A stretch of 64,000 nucleotides of DNA from contig NZ_AP018786.1 of NCBI RefSeq assembly GCF_003609995.1, positions 1,808,001 through 1,872,000 on the forward strand, in the 5' to 3' direction. Positions 18,258 through 26,764 of this stretch are shown here, one piece after another. Position 1 is the first letter of the stretch, and each line of letters opens with the position of its first letter. The stretch is from Sutterella megalosphaeroides (GTDB lineage: Bacteria; Pseudomonadota; Gammaproteobacteria; Burkholderiales; Burkholderiaceae_F). The notes below the pieces were generated by a model. That model made no database searches and was not told the origin of the DNA. It saw nothing but the letters and a program-made list of their open reading frames with translations. Both the position numbers and the translations under genes were made by a program.

Positions 18258-20051
18258 ATGGGAAATCATCGTGCGTTCTTTCTTCGATCTTCCCTCTTTC
18301 GAGCGCTTGTCGCCGCCCTCGGCACCGCGGGATTCCTCGTTGCTTCGGGCGCCGAAGCAGGTCCCAATACCGTCTATTCCTACACGGTCGAAGCGCACAA
18401 CGCGCCGATGACCGTAGACGTCATCCTCAAGGACGGCAAGATCGTCAACATCCTCACCGACAACCGCGAAAGCCCGGGCGTCGGGAAAAAAGCGATCGAA
18501 CTCCTCTCGAAGGCCATGATCGAGCACCAAACGGTTGCGGTCGACGCGATCACGGGCGCGACCGTAACGAGCTTCGCGCTGCGCGGTGCGGTGACGGCGA
18601 ACCTCAAGGCGGCGGGACTTGACACGGCGAAATTCCAAACGAAAATTCCCAAAGCGGAACTCAAACCCGAGTACGCGACGGAAGTCGCCGTCGTAGGCGG
18701 GGGCGGAGCGGGTTTGGTCGCAGCCGCGGCCGCCGTCGAAGCGGGTGCACGCGTCGTCATCATCGAAAAGCTCGGCTACCTGGGCGGAAGCACCGTTGTT
18801 TCGGGCGGCGGCTACAACGCCCCCGACCCCGAACGGCAGGATCGCCAGGGAATCGAAGACAGCGTTGAGAAGTTCTACGACGACACCCTCCGGGGCGGTC
18901 ACGGCACGAACGATCCCGAACTCGTCAAGGTCCTCACGAGCCGCGCGCTCGAAGGGATGCACTGGATGGAAGGAAAAGGACTTGCGTTCAAACCCAAGGT
19001 CACCACAATCGTCGGCGGCCTCTATCCGCGCGGACACAGCGCCTACGGAGGCGGCTACGGGTACGTTGCCGCGCTCGAAAAATTCCTTCGAGCCTATCCC
19101 GATCGCGTGACGGTCCTCACCGACACGACCGCGAAAAAACTCGTCAAAGACGCCTCGGGCCGCGTCGTGGCCGTCGAAGCTCTACACAACGGGAAACCCG
19201 TGACGATTCGCGCCTCGAAGGGCGTCGTCATGGCCACGGGGGGCTTTGCGGCGAACGTCGAACTTCGACAGAAATACAACACGGGCGTCTGGAAGGAACT
19301 CGTGCTTGACGAAAAGATTCCCTCGACGAACAACTTCAAGGCTTCGCAAGGCGACGGCCTCAAGCTTGCGGCGGATGCGGGCGCCGACCTCATCAATCTG
19401 AGCGACATTCAGCTTCATCCGGGCGGAGCACCGAAAACGGGCATCATGTCTTCCTGGCCGAGCGGGCGCAACCGCATCTTTCTCAATACCGCAGGGGAGC
19501 GCTTCGTCAACGAAGACGCCGCGCGCGACACGCTCTGCAAGGCGATCTTCAAGGAAGGCGGCACCTACTGGATCGTCTCGAACCATGTCAAGTACCCGTC
19601 GCTTGCAACCGTCTCGAAGAACCTCACCGTCGGCGAAATGATCGAACTCGGGCAGGCCTTCTCGGGCGAAACGATCGAAGAGCTCGCGGGCAAAACGGGC
19701 ATGGATCCGACGAAGCTTCGGGCGAGCATCGACACCTACAACGCCGTCGTGACGGGCAAAACGAAGACCGACGCCTTCGGCTTCACGAAAGCGACGAGCG
19801 ACGACCGTCCCATGACCGAAGGTCCCTACTACGCGACCCCCATGGTACCCGCCGTGCACCACACCATGGGCGGCATCCGAATCGACCGCGACGCGCGCGT
19901 TCTCGATGCGAACGGAAACGCCATCCCCGGGCTCTTCGCCGCGGGTGAAGTGACGGGCGGAGTTCACGGCGCGAACCGCGTGGGCGGAAACGGCATTGCC
20001 GATGTGGTCGTCTTCGGACGTATTGCAGGAGCGGGCGCGGCCGAACCGTAA
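18258..20051 (+). CDS. Urocanate/fumarate reductase-like flavoprotein with covalent-FMN domain
   Basis: A 597-residue exported reductase. The ATG at 18258 follows AAGGAGG; the open frame extending back to 17631 overlaps the LysR gene and is rejected. After the signal peptide, an FMN_bind domain (about 40-120) carries the ApbE-type flavinylation motif DAITGAT, with Thr102 the expected acceptor. The FAD domain begins at VAVVGGGGAG near 143. Catalytic signatures are intact: GERFVNEDAARD with the proton-donor Arg, HHTMGGIRI, and GGVHGANRVGGNG. This is the UrdA-type layout, with FMN replacing hemes as the electron entry. The exact substrate (urocanate, fumarate, another enoate) cannot be fixed from the sequence. 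Confidence 0.88.
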   Translation: MGNHRAFFLRSSLFRALVAALGTAGFLVASGAEAGPNTVYSYTVEAHNAPMTVDVILKDGKIVNILTDNRESPGVGKKAIELLSKAMIEHQTVAVDAITGATVTSFALRGAVTANLKAAGLDTAKFQTKIPKAELKPEYATEVAVVGGGGAGLVAAAAAVEAGARVVIIEKLGYLGGSTVVSGGGYNAPDPERQDRQGIEDSVEKFYDDTLRGGHGTNDPELVKVLTSRALEGMHWMEGKGLAFKPKVTTIVGGLYPRGHSAYGGGYGYVAALEKFLRAYPDRVTVLTDTTAKKLVKDASGRVVAVEALHNGKPVTIRASKGVVMATGGFAANVELRQKYNTGVWKELVLDEKIPSTNNFKASQGDGLKLAADAGADLINLSDIQLHPGGAPKTGIMSSWPSGRNRIFLNTAGERFVNEDAARDTLCKAIFKEGGTYWIVSNHVKYPSLATVSKNLTVGEMIELGQAFSGETIEELAGKTGMDPTKLRASIDTYNAVVTGKTKTDAFGFTKATSDDRPMTEGPYYATPMVPAVHHTMGGIRIDRDARVLDANGNAIPGLFAAGEVTGGVHGANRVGGNGIADVVVFGRIAGAGAAEP

Positions 20052-20096
20052 GCCGCTCGCAGTCGCGGCCCTCACCGAGACCGTGCAAGTCACGAA

Positions 20097-20143
20097 AAAC
20101 CCGCAGGACTGTCCTCACGCATGCGACGAATTCCTGCGGGTTT
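20097..20143 (+). terminator. Intrinsic terminator after FMN/FAD reductase
   Basis: A perfect 12-bp stem, AAACCCGCAGGA / TCCTGCGGGTTT, with a 23-nt loop, followed by CGTTT. It lies 46 bp past the stop of the reductase at 18258-20051. Confidence 0.7.
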
Positions 20144-20229
20144 CGTTTGGAGCCGATCTCCGTCGACGATAGAGAAAGCGCCGCCCTACTTCGGGCGTCG
20201 CAGCCGGCCTCGTTCGGAAAGAGCGCTTG

Positions 20230-20263
20230 AAAAAACTCGCCCGAGACCGAAGTCCCGGGCGAG
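20230..20263 (-). terminator. Intrinsic terminator after tetraheme cytochrome operon
   Basis: On the minus strand, the stem CTCGCCCG / CGGGCGAG (20236-20263) is followed at once by six T residues. It ends the flavoprotein-cytochrome operon 20288-22164. Confidence 0.85.
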
Positions 20264-20287
20264 GCATCGTGCGTCGGACGTGTTGCC

Positions 20288-20623
20288 TCACTTATGGCAG
20301 TCGGCGCAGAGATTCTTGGCGGGCGCGTGCTCCTGATGGCACTCGGCGCAATCGAGCAAGTCGTCGTAATGGGGCGACTTGTGCGGGTTGCGCACCATGG
20401 GCGTCTTGATGGTGATGCTGCTCATCGAGCCGTGGCACCCGGTGCACTTTTGCGTGAGCGAAGCGCTCGGGTGCTCCGCACCGGGCACGTGACAGGTTTC
20501 GCAGGCCACGCCCTTGTGATGGCGCATCTCAAGAGAGGCCGCCTCGGCGGACGGAGCAAACGAAGTGCCGAAGGCCGCGAGGACGGCAAAACCCGCGAGG
20601 GTCGAGAAGAATCGGTTTTTCAT
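20288..20623 (-). CDS. Periplasmic tetraheme cytochrome c
   Basis: A 111-residue cytochrome with signal peptide MKNRFFSTLAGFAVLAAFGTSFAPSAEA and four CxxCH sites: CETCH, CTGCH, CAECH and CADCH. His pairs (RHHKG, PHYDD) can act as distal ligands. It is a paralogue of the protein at 11190-11546. It starts 17 bp after the flavoprotein stop, so the two genes are almost certainly cotranscribed and act as a split flavocytochrome c. The last CxxCH sits at the very C-terminus. Confidence 0.93.
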   Translation of the reverse strand: MKNRFFSTLAGFAVLAAFGTSFAPSAEAASLEMRHHKGVACETCHVPGAEHPSASLTQKCTGCHGSMSSITIKTPMVRNPHKSPHYDDLLDCAECHQEHAPAKNLCADCHK

Positions 20624-20640
20624 TTCGAATTTCCAATGAT

Positions 20641-22164
20641 TCAGATCTTACGGAGCGCGGCATTGCGGCCGGCGATGCGACCCATGGCAAGGCAGTCGGT
20701 CGACGAGGTGCTGCCGAGACGGTCCATACCGTGCACGCCGCCCGTGACTTCGCCCGCGGCGTAAAGCCCCGCGATGGGACGGCAGGTCTTGTAGCTCAGC
20801 ACCTCGGCCTTGTCGGTAATGCCGACGCCGCCCATGCAGTAGTGCAGTTTCGGCCAGAAACGGATCGAGTAGAAGGGCGGACGCAGCTCGATCGGCTTGT
20901 CGATCGGCTTGCCGAAAGCCGTATCCTTGCCGGCGCGGACCATGGCGTTCCACTCGTCGATTTGCTTTTTGAGTTCGTCGACCGGGGCGCCGTAGAGAGC
21001 GGCGAGTTCCTCGACGCTTTCGGTGCGCTTCGTCGTGCCTTCGCGAAGGCTCGTTTCGAACCCGGGACGATTCTTCGTCGTTTCTTCCGAGCAGAAGCCG
21101 AACGGGAAAACGGGATTCCCGTCCTTGTCGAGGCACTTCATTTCCGCTTCGGAGCGTTCGCGACGCGATGCGAGTTCGTTGACGAAGCGGCGGCCGTTGC
21201 GGCTGTCGACCATGATGCCTTCGGCAAAGATGTAGTCGGCGAAGACGGAACCCGCACCCGCACCGAATTCGTCGGGCGTCGCCCAGGGACCGATCTGGTA
21301 GATGTCGAGCATGACGGGCATGGCGCCGTAGCCGAGCAGCATGCGAATCGTTTCCGAAGTAGCCCCCTTCTGGCTCGTGCAGGCGAGCGTGCGGTAGGGA
21401 GGCATCGACGTCGCGATGAATTCCTTGTCGGAGCCCCAACCGCCCGAAGCGATCACGACGCCCTTCTCGGCGCGCACGGCGTAGGCTTCGCCCCCCTTCT
21501 TCGTATCGAAATCGTACTCGGGGACCACTTCGACGCCGACCACTTCGTCCTTCTCGACGATGAGGTCGCGCACGAAACTGCGATTGCGGAAAACGACGCC
21601 CTTCCCGCGGAGCCACTTGTGCATGGGCACGCAGATGCCGCCGCCCGAATAGTTCGAAGCGAAGATCGTGCGCGGTGCGCTGTGACCGCCGAGACGAATC
21701 ACGTCGTCGGCGAACTTGACGCCGCAGTCGACCATCATGTCGTAACAGGCGGGCGCTTCCTTCACGAGCGCGTCGACGAGCGCTTCGTGGTTGAAGCGCT
21801 GGCCCGCACGCAGCATGTCTTCCTTCATGAGGGCCGCGGAGTCTTCGATGCCCTTCGACTTTTGCAGACCGCTGCCCGCAAGCGACACCTGACCGGCGTT
21901 GATCACCGAATTGCCTCCGAAGACGTGCATCTTCTCAAGAACCAGCACGTTCTTCAGACCGTTTTCAAGCGCGGCATAGGCGGCGGCAAGCCCCGTGAAG
22001 CCGCTCCCGACGATGACGAGATCGAACGTTTCCTTGGGCTCAAGCCCGCTGCGTTCGGAATTTGCGGCATTCGCAACACCGGCTTCGACCAGCGTCGCGG
22101 CCGCGAGGACGGACGCGGCGGATCCTCTGAGGAAACCGCGGCGCGAAAGAGCGGATGAATTCAT
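20641..22164 (-). CDS. Tat-exported FAD reductase paired with tetraheme cytochrome
   Basis: A 507-residue flavoprotein. The ATG at 22164 follows CAGGAGAAGTC and opens the Tat signal MNSSALSRRGFLRGSAASVL. The FAD motif DLVIVGSGFTGLAAAY starts near residue 48. The RFVNELASRRE segment keeps an Arg near the proton-donor position. LHYCMGGVGI has Tyr-Cys where fumarate reductases have His-Thr, and GMDRLGSTSSTD replaces GANRxGGN. Substrate specificity therefore differs from fumarate reductase. A tetraheme cytochrome follows 17 bp later. An IclR regulator diverges from it, and a repeat motif in the shared promoter suggests substrate-responsive control. Confidence 0.87.
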   Translation of the reverse strand: MNSSALSRRGFLRGSAASVLAAATLVEAGVANAANSERSGLEPKETFDLVIVGSGFTGLAAAYAALENGLKNVLVLEKMHVFGGNSVINAGQVSLAGSGLQKSKGIEDSAALMKEDMLRAGQRFNHEALVDALVKEAPACYDMMVDCGVKFADDVIRLGGHSAPRTIFASNYSGGGICVPMHKWLRGKGVVFRNRSFVRDLIVEKDEVVGVEVVPEYDFDTKKGGEAYAVRAEKGVVIASGGWGSDKEFIATSMPPYRTLACTSQKGATSETIRMLLGYGAMPVMLDIYQIGPWATPDEFGAGAGSVFADYIFAEGIMVDSRNGRRFVNELASRRERSEAEMKCLDKDGNPVFPFGFCSEETTKNRPGFETSLREGTTKRTESVEELAALYGAPVDELKKQIDEWNAMVRAGKDTAFGKPIDKPIELRPPFYSIRFWPKLHYCMGGVGITDKAEVLSYKTCRPIAGLYAAGEVTGGVHGMDRLGSTSSTDCLAMGRIAGRNAALRKI

Positions 22165-22201
22165 GACTTCTCCTGTTTGACACATGCAAAAAATTCTCTC
22201 T

Positions 22202-22233
22202 TAGCGAGAATTCTCAGTAAGCGAGAATTTACT
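22202..22233. promoter_or_regulatory. Candidate IclR operator in divergent promoter
   Basis: AGCGAGAATT occurs twice as direct repeats 17 bp apart (22203 and 22220), with the first copy extending into the palindrome GAGAATTCTC. It lies between the flavoprotein start (22164) and the IclR start (22319). It is the only repeated motif in the divergent region and is placed where an IclR protein would bind. Confidence 0.5.
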
Positions 22234-22318
22234 ACTTTTTGCGCGGTACCGTACAATAGGGAAAACCCGAGACTCCCGAGCTCGGGACCGCATCGTTTTT
22301 CGCAAGACCCCCGAAGTC

Positions 22319-23092
22319 ATGACACAGAGACGCCAAACCAGCCAGGAAGGAAGGCAGATTCGCCTCGATCGGATCGTGGAAATTCTTGAATTGGCCGCTT
22401 CGACGCGCGAAGGGATTCGCCTCTCGGACGTTGCGGCCGGGCTCGGCATCCCGGTCTCAACGGCCTACCGGCTGCTGGCGGAAATGCGCCGTGTGGGCAT
22501 GCTCGAGGCCGCGAACGGTCGCGGGCGGCACACCCTGAGCGCCGCCTTTGCGGGTCTCGGCCGGGCGGCCGAACTCAACGAAGCGCGTTTTGCGAGCGCG
22601 GAACCCTACGCTTCGGCTGCGGCCGACCGATTGGGCGAGACGATTTATTTGACGGAAATGAAGGGACGCGTCGTGTCGCTCGTAGGATTCCGCCGCCCGA
22701 GCACGGGAGAAGGTCTCCACCCGGGGAACGCCTTCCCCGTGCACGCTTCCGCCGCCGGCAAAATCCTGTGGAGTTTTCGCAACGACGACGAACTCAAGCT
22801 CGAGCTCGAACGTCCGCACACGAAGTTCCGAACGACGACGCACGTCGATCCCGAGGAGATTCGGGCCGAACTCGAACGCGTGCGGCGCCGGGGCTTCGGC
22901 GTACACGACGAGGAATGGGACGAAGGCGTCTACACGATGGCCGTCCCGATTTTCGCAGGACGCAGAATCCCCGCCTTCGCGGTCGGCGTCATCGCTGAAA
23001 AAGAACGCCTTCTCGCCTCGTTTTCCGAGCAGGCGGTGTTCGAGACGCTTTGCGACTTGCGCGATGAGCTCGAAAAACATTGGACGCCGTAA
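22319..23092 (+). CDS. IclR-family transcriptional regulator
   Basis: A 257-residue regulator. The N-terminal winged helix (about 15-80) carries the IclR pattern RLSDVAAGLGIPVSTAYRLL. The C-terminal effector domain (about 85-250) has PVHASAAGKILW and VAVPIFAG-like (TMAVPIFAGR) segments typical of the family. It is transcribed away from the flavoprotein-cytochrome operon 20288-22164, which it most likely controls together with its own gene. The ligand is probably the reductase substrate (inference). Confidence 0.9.
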   Translation: MTQRRQTSQEGRQIRLDRIVEILELAASTREGIRLSDVAAGLGIPVSTAYRLLAEMRRVGMLEAANGRGRHTLSAAFAGLGRAAELNEARFASAEPYASAAADRLGETIYLTEMKGRVVSLVGFRRPSTGEGLHPGNAFPVHASAAGKILWSFRNDDELKLELERPHTKFRTTTHVDPEEIRAELERVRRRGFGVHDEEWDEGVYTMAVPIFAGRRIPAFAVGVIAEKERLLASFSEQAVFETLCDLRDELEKHWTP

Positions 23093-23297
23093 TTCGCGCT
23101 TCTTCGCGCTCGAACGTCTCGCAGTTTATGTTTTTGTCGAAGGACGAAAGTTTTTATTGCAGGCCTCCCGAACCGACCGCGACGCGCGCATTCTCGAAGC
23201 GAGCGGGAACGTCAACGCCGCCTCGATCGCCGTCCGCAGCCGTCCATCGGTTGCCGACCGTCCGAAAAGGATCGGCTCCAATTTTTTGTCGGACCTC

Positions 23298-23326
23298 TTG
23301 CAAAACGAAATCTTTCCTGCTAATAT
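23298..23326 (+). promoter_or_regulatory. Sigma-70 promoter for candidate small RNA
   Basis: The -35 box TTGCAA (23298-23303) and -10 box TAATAT (23321-23326) are separated by exactly 17 bp, with an extended TGC just before the -10 box. There is no coding sequence immediately downstream, only the structured RNA candidate. Confidence 0.65.
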
Positions 23327-23331
23327 TCATG

Positions 23332-23462
23332 GCTCGGACGGATGTCATCAACACCTCTTGGCCATGAGTTCGATCGTGCCTTAGTGTTTTTGGCGAGAAC
23401 ATCCTTCCGAGCATGAAAATCCTCAGACCCGAGCGCTTGGCCCGATCGCGCTCGGGTTTGTT
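23332..23462 (+). ncRNA. Candidate structured small RNA of about 130 nt
   Basis: The start is placed 6 nt after the -10 box. The first 13 nt, GCTCGGACGGATG (23332-23344), pair with CATCCTTCCGAGC (23400-23412), closing a domain of about 80 nt. A perfect 10-bp hairpin, ACCCGAGCGC / GCGCTCGGGT (23427-23457), follows and runs into TTGTTGTAT, a moderate terminator. No open frame with a ribosome site lies inside, and the next gene is convergent, so it is not a leader of a downstream gene. It does not show landmarks of 6S, 4.5S or tmRNA. The class is unknown; the gene call rests on promoter, structure and terminator together. Confidence 0.55.
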
Positions 23463-23771
23463 GTATCTGCGGTCCGCCACCGAAAGCTCGAAGAGTTTCG
23501 GCGTATCCATTCCCGCCTTCCGCACCCTCGCAAGCGATTCGTAGACGTTTTCGAGACCGCCCGATACCGTTCAATACCGACATTTCACCGGGCAACCCAG
23601 ACGCCCGGAGCGCCCGCCGACCCTTACCGCATCGTGCGACTGGAATTTGAATCACCTCCGGCATTTCGGATCTTCGAAAGCACCGACGGGACAACTTTGT
23701 CCCGACTTTGAGCCGAACGTCGCCGAGCATCGAGAAAAAGCGTTCGGCTCAGCGGCATCATAGCCGGCCGC
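23463..23771. other. Gene-free spacer
   Basis: About 310 bp between the RNA candidate and the convergent unknown gene. No reading frame has both a ribosome site and family-like sequence. No repeat or hairpin stands out. Confidence 0.35.
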
Positions 23772-24605
23772 TCACGGCGCAGCCGCTTTCCCGACCGTCC
23801 CGTCGCTTTCTACTTTCTTCACCGTCTCCGCCTTCTCGACCCTCACGAACGCGTGCTTCGCGGGTCCGACGACCTCGAACACCATCCCGTTCCAAAGTTC
23901 CTTCGTCACGGCAAAGAGCACGTCGTCCGCTGCGATGGGTTTCGCGTCCCCGACCGCAACGAAGTCCTTCGTCAAGGTTTCCTTCCCGTCTTCGTCGTGC
24001 TCGCACCGGCGCTCCAGCAGCCGAGCGCGATCGCCCAGCCGCAACGGATCCCGCCCGGCCGTCTCGACGACCCGCCAAAAGAAACCCTTCGCATCCTGCG
24101 TCCATCCGTTGGAATCGACGAGAAGCGGCGCATAGATTCCGTTGTAGTTGCGTTCGAGCTTTGCCTCCGCCCCGTGGTACACGGCCTTCTTTCCGTAGTA
24201 GACACAGGCGAGGGCGTATTTCGTACGCACAATGCGGTCTTCGAAATCGCAGTACCGCGCAACGAAGTCGACGTACGCATCGTCCGAAATGACCGCTTTC
24301 GAGCGGTAGAGCATGTCGTCATGGCGCGCGCAACCGCTCGGGTCGGGCGTTTCGATGACGCACAAGCCCGCCCGAGCCGATCCCGGCCCGAGGAGAGTCG
24401 CGAGTCCCGTCACACCCGCCATCCCCAAAAATCCCGCTCGGGCGAGAAGCCCGAAGGCCTCCGCGCGAAAGCGCCCGGAGCGCCCGGAAAAGGACCGATG
24501 CCCGAGAGCTTCCGAATCCGAAGTCGAACCCGAAATCGAAGCCGAAGACAACCCCGAAGCGTCCGAACCGCGCGACGCGACGAAACCGAAACCCGAAGAA
24601 ATCAC
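23772..24605 (-). CDS. Unknown exported protein
   Basis: The product is not recognised. The chosen start is a GTG at 24605 with GGAGG 8 nt upstream, giving 277 residues; an ATG at 24422 (216 residues) has no good ribosome site, and the frame remains open to 24857. A hydrophobic stretch FLGMAGVTGLATLLGPGSARA is followed by GLCVIETPDPSGC, which reads as a late signal peptide and a mature protein with four Cys. The first 50 residues are Ser/Gly/Arg-rich. The mature part is well ordered (YVDFVARYCDFEDR, YYGKKAVYHGAEAKLERNY). Probably periplasmic. Start uncertain, function unknown. Confidence 0.55.
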   Translation of the reverse strand: MISSGFGFVASRGSDASGLSSASISGSTSDSEALGHRSFSGRSGRFRAEAFGLLARAGFLGMAGVTGLATLLGPGSARAGLCVIETPDPSGCARHDDMLYRSKAVISDDAYVDFVARYCDFEDRIVRTKYALACVYYGKKAVYHGAEAKLERNYNGIYAPLLVDSNGWTQDAKGFFWRVVETAGRDPLRLGDRARLLERRCEHDEDGKETLTKDFVAVGDAKPIAADDVLFAVTKELWNGMVFEVVGPAKHAFVRVEKAETVKKVESDGTVGKAAAP

Positions 24606-24891
24606 GAAGCACACCTCCGAAAAACGACACGGCGAAGGAAAGAAAGCATACTCGGCCAGCGAGCCCGCAAGCGCCTGCAACCCGCCCCGACCGCCGTGCG
24701 TCCCCGGCGATCCGGAAACCCGATGGCCCGGGAGCTCAAGAACTCGGATCGCAGCCGAAGCCCCGCCGAGGCTCTTGAAAGGATACCGAGACGCGAGCAA
24801 GCACGGTGCGGGCAGAGTACGAGCACGGTGCGCCCCCGATGCCAAACATCCGGCCAAACCGCCCGCCGCACGATCCGCGAGCGGTCACACA

Positions 24892-26307
24892 TTACGAGCG
24901 CATCAGCACCCGCTCGATCTCGTCCGCCCACCGATGCGCGATCGCGATCCCCTCCTCCACCGAGCGCCGCCAGGCGCTCGCAAACTTCACTTCGTCGTCC
25001 CGAAGCCCCAAGGCCTCGACGTTCCTCCCTACGGCGTTGAGCGCTCCCGCAACGTGTGCCGTCGTGCGACGCATGCACTCGAGAATCCGCTCCAACGGGA
25101 AGTCGCAGTCTATGCTCAGAAGGATCCAGTCTTCGACGCCCACACGATCCCGCTCAAAGGCGTCCCCGACCGCCATGGCGAGCCTCGTGTCGAGCTGCGG
25201 CGCGAGCGTATCGCGAAGTACGGCGACGTTCACCAAGTCATAGAGCGGCGTCGGGCTCAAACCTTTCGCGGTGACGAAAAAGGACCAGTTCTTCCCGTGC
25301 GCGTCGGAATTCCCAACGATGAGGTTGAAGACGAACGCCGACCACAGGAAGACGAGAAACCTTTGCGGATCCTCGGCCGAAGCGACGAGATCGGTCACAA
25401 GGGGCCAACTCACGCCGTCGCGGATGTGCGCGACGTCGCGACCGGACCCGTAGGGCTGCTCGTATTTGCGAGCGACCGAGAGGCCCGTCGCCTGACAGGC
25501 GTCGATCACGTGCGTGCGCAAAACCGTGCCTTCCCGTCCGCGATCGGGTCGCCAAAGTCGGTCGAACCGCTCGACCTCCAGAGCGCGAACGCCCTCCGGA
25601 CCGCCTATGCCAACCATGCGAACCTTCGCCGTCGGAAAACCGCTCAGGGCGGCCAAGCGCATCGTGAGGTACTCGTTCAAAACGAGCATCGGCATCTCTT
25701 CGGAAGCGAACTTGAGAATATGCGTCGAGGCCCAATCCGGTCCGTCAACTAACCCCCAGCCACCCTCACGACACATCACGTTGAGCTTGCGCTGTACACC
25801 GGCAACCGACAATCGGTAACGGTTATCCCAAATGGATATCGCCGCAGCGCCCCGAAGGCGTTCGAGCATCTCCTCGTCGGTAATCCGACGAAAGACATTC
25901 GCACCTTCGACCGCGCGTACGGGCTCCTCGCGGTCAGGCAACTGTAACCGGACCGCTCCCGGGAGATCGTTCCGAAGCGCATACGCAAGACCAATAACAT
26001 TCGTACGGTCTACCCGAGCAATCCGTCGAAGCTCCTGCAACTCCTCGCCTTCTGGCAAATAGTTTTCGAAGAAATTCGAGACGACCGCTCCGCTGTGCCT
26101 CCGACCGAGCGGCAAAGCGGGCGACAGCGCAAAGGCACTCGGCGAAGCCTCCCACTTGGACGCGTACGCCAGTTCCCAACCCGACTTCGAGCCGCCTCCC
26201 GTATCCATGAGATCAGCGACGTGCGACGTGCCGATCCAAACCTCGAAGGTCACGCTTTCATCCGAACCAATCGATGTTGTCTTCGCTATTTGTCGAGTAC
26301 GTTCCAT
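24892..26307 (-). CDS. hipA: HipA-type Ser/Thr protein kinase toxin
   Basis: A 471-residue HipA-family kinase. In family members it phosphorylates a translation target such as glutamyl-tRNA synthetase and halts growth. Landmarks are the N-terminal beta domain (TFEVWIGTSHVADL), SVAGVQRKLNV (the regulatory Ser and nucleotide region), ALEVERFDR, the catalytic loop GNSDAHGKN near residues 331-339, and the metal-binding YDLVN. All catalytic residues appear present. It overlaps the upstream HipB-like antitoxin gene by 50 nt; a GTG at 26253 would remove the overlap and better match the E. coli HipA N-terminus. The pair forms a type II toxin-antitoxin module. Confidence 0.88.
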   Translation of the reverse strand: MERTRQIAKTTSIGSDESVTFEVWIGTSHVADLMDTGGGSKSGWELAYASKWEASPSAFALSPALPLGRRHSGAVVSNFFENYLPEGEELQELRRIARVDRTNVIGLAYALRNDLPGAVRLQLPDREEPVRAVEGANVFRRITDEEMLERLRGAAAISIWDNRYRLSVAGVQRKLNVMCREGGWGLVDGPDWASTHILKFASEEMPMLVLNEYLTMRLAALSGFPTAKVRMVGIGGPEGVRALEVERFDRLWRPDRGREGTVLRTHVIDACQATGLSVARKYEQPYGSGRDVAHIRDGVSWPLVTDLVASAEDPQRFLVFLWSAFVFNLIVGNSDAHGKNWSFFVTAKGLSPTPLYDLVNVAVLRDTLAPQLDTRLAMAVGDAFERDRVGVEDWILLSIDCDFPLERILECMRRTTAHVAGALNAVGRNVEALGLRDDEVKFASAWRRSVEEGIAIAHRWADEIERVLMRS

Positions 26308-26764
26308 TTCGAATTTTCCTCAGATCTTCGGCGCTCGGCGCGTTGAAAGCAAGCACCAGTCCCACAGCGCTCAATACCTTCAGTAGCGTCGAGTAGCGGA
26401 CATCCCCGCCCGCTTCGAGCTTGATGAGGGTGCGCTTCGATACGCCCGTGAGCCGCTCCAGGTCGTCGAGCGTGTAGTCGAGCGCCTTGCGCTTCAGTCG
26501 CACCGACTCGCCGATCTCCTCGAGACGCACCGCGTTCCAAAGCACGATGCCGGGCTTGGCGACGATGACGGGCTCGCGCTTTTTGCCGCGGCGACGCGTG
26601 CCGGTCCGAGCGCCGTCCGGAGCATCGTTCGCGGGGTCCTTTCGGGAGGGACTGCAAGATGCCGGGATCGGTTCAGAGGCCCGCAAGGCGCTTAATGAGG
26701 TGCCCTCGGCAGGAAAGGGGGCTCTCTCCAGTGAAGTTGTCTGCACTTTTTGGCTCCATTCCAC
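26258..26764 (-). CDS. hipB: HipB-type helix-turn-helix antitoxin
   Basis: A 168-residue protein whose C-terminal half (about 85-150) is an XRE-type helix-turn-helix: RLKRKALDYTLDDLERLTG then VSKRTLIKLEAGG. It lies directly upstream of and overlaps hipA, as in HipBA modules, and should neutralise HipA and repress the operon. The N-terminal 80 residues are low-complexity and basic and may not all be translated, since the first part lies in the repeat block; the true start may be internal. No operator was resolved. Confidence 0.75.
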   Translation of the reverse strand: MEWSQKVQTTSLERAPFPAEGTSLSALRASEPIPASCSPSRKDPANDAPDGARTGTRRRGKKREPVIVAKPGIVLWNAVRLEEIGESVRLKRKALDYTLDDLERLTGVSKRTLIKLEAGGDVRYSTLLKVLSAVGLVLAFNAPSAEDLRKIRNGTYSTNSEDNIDWFG

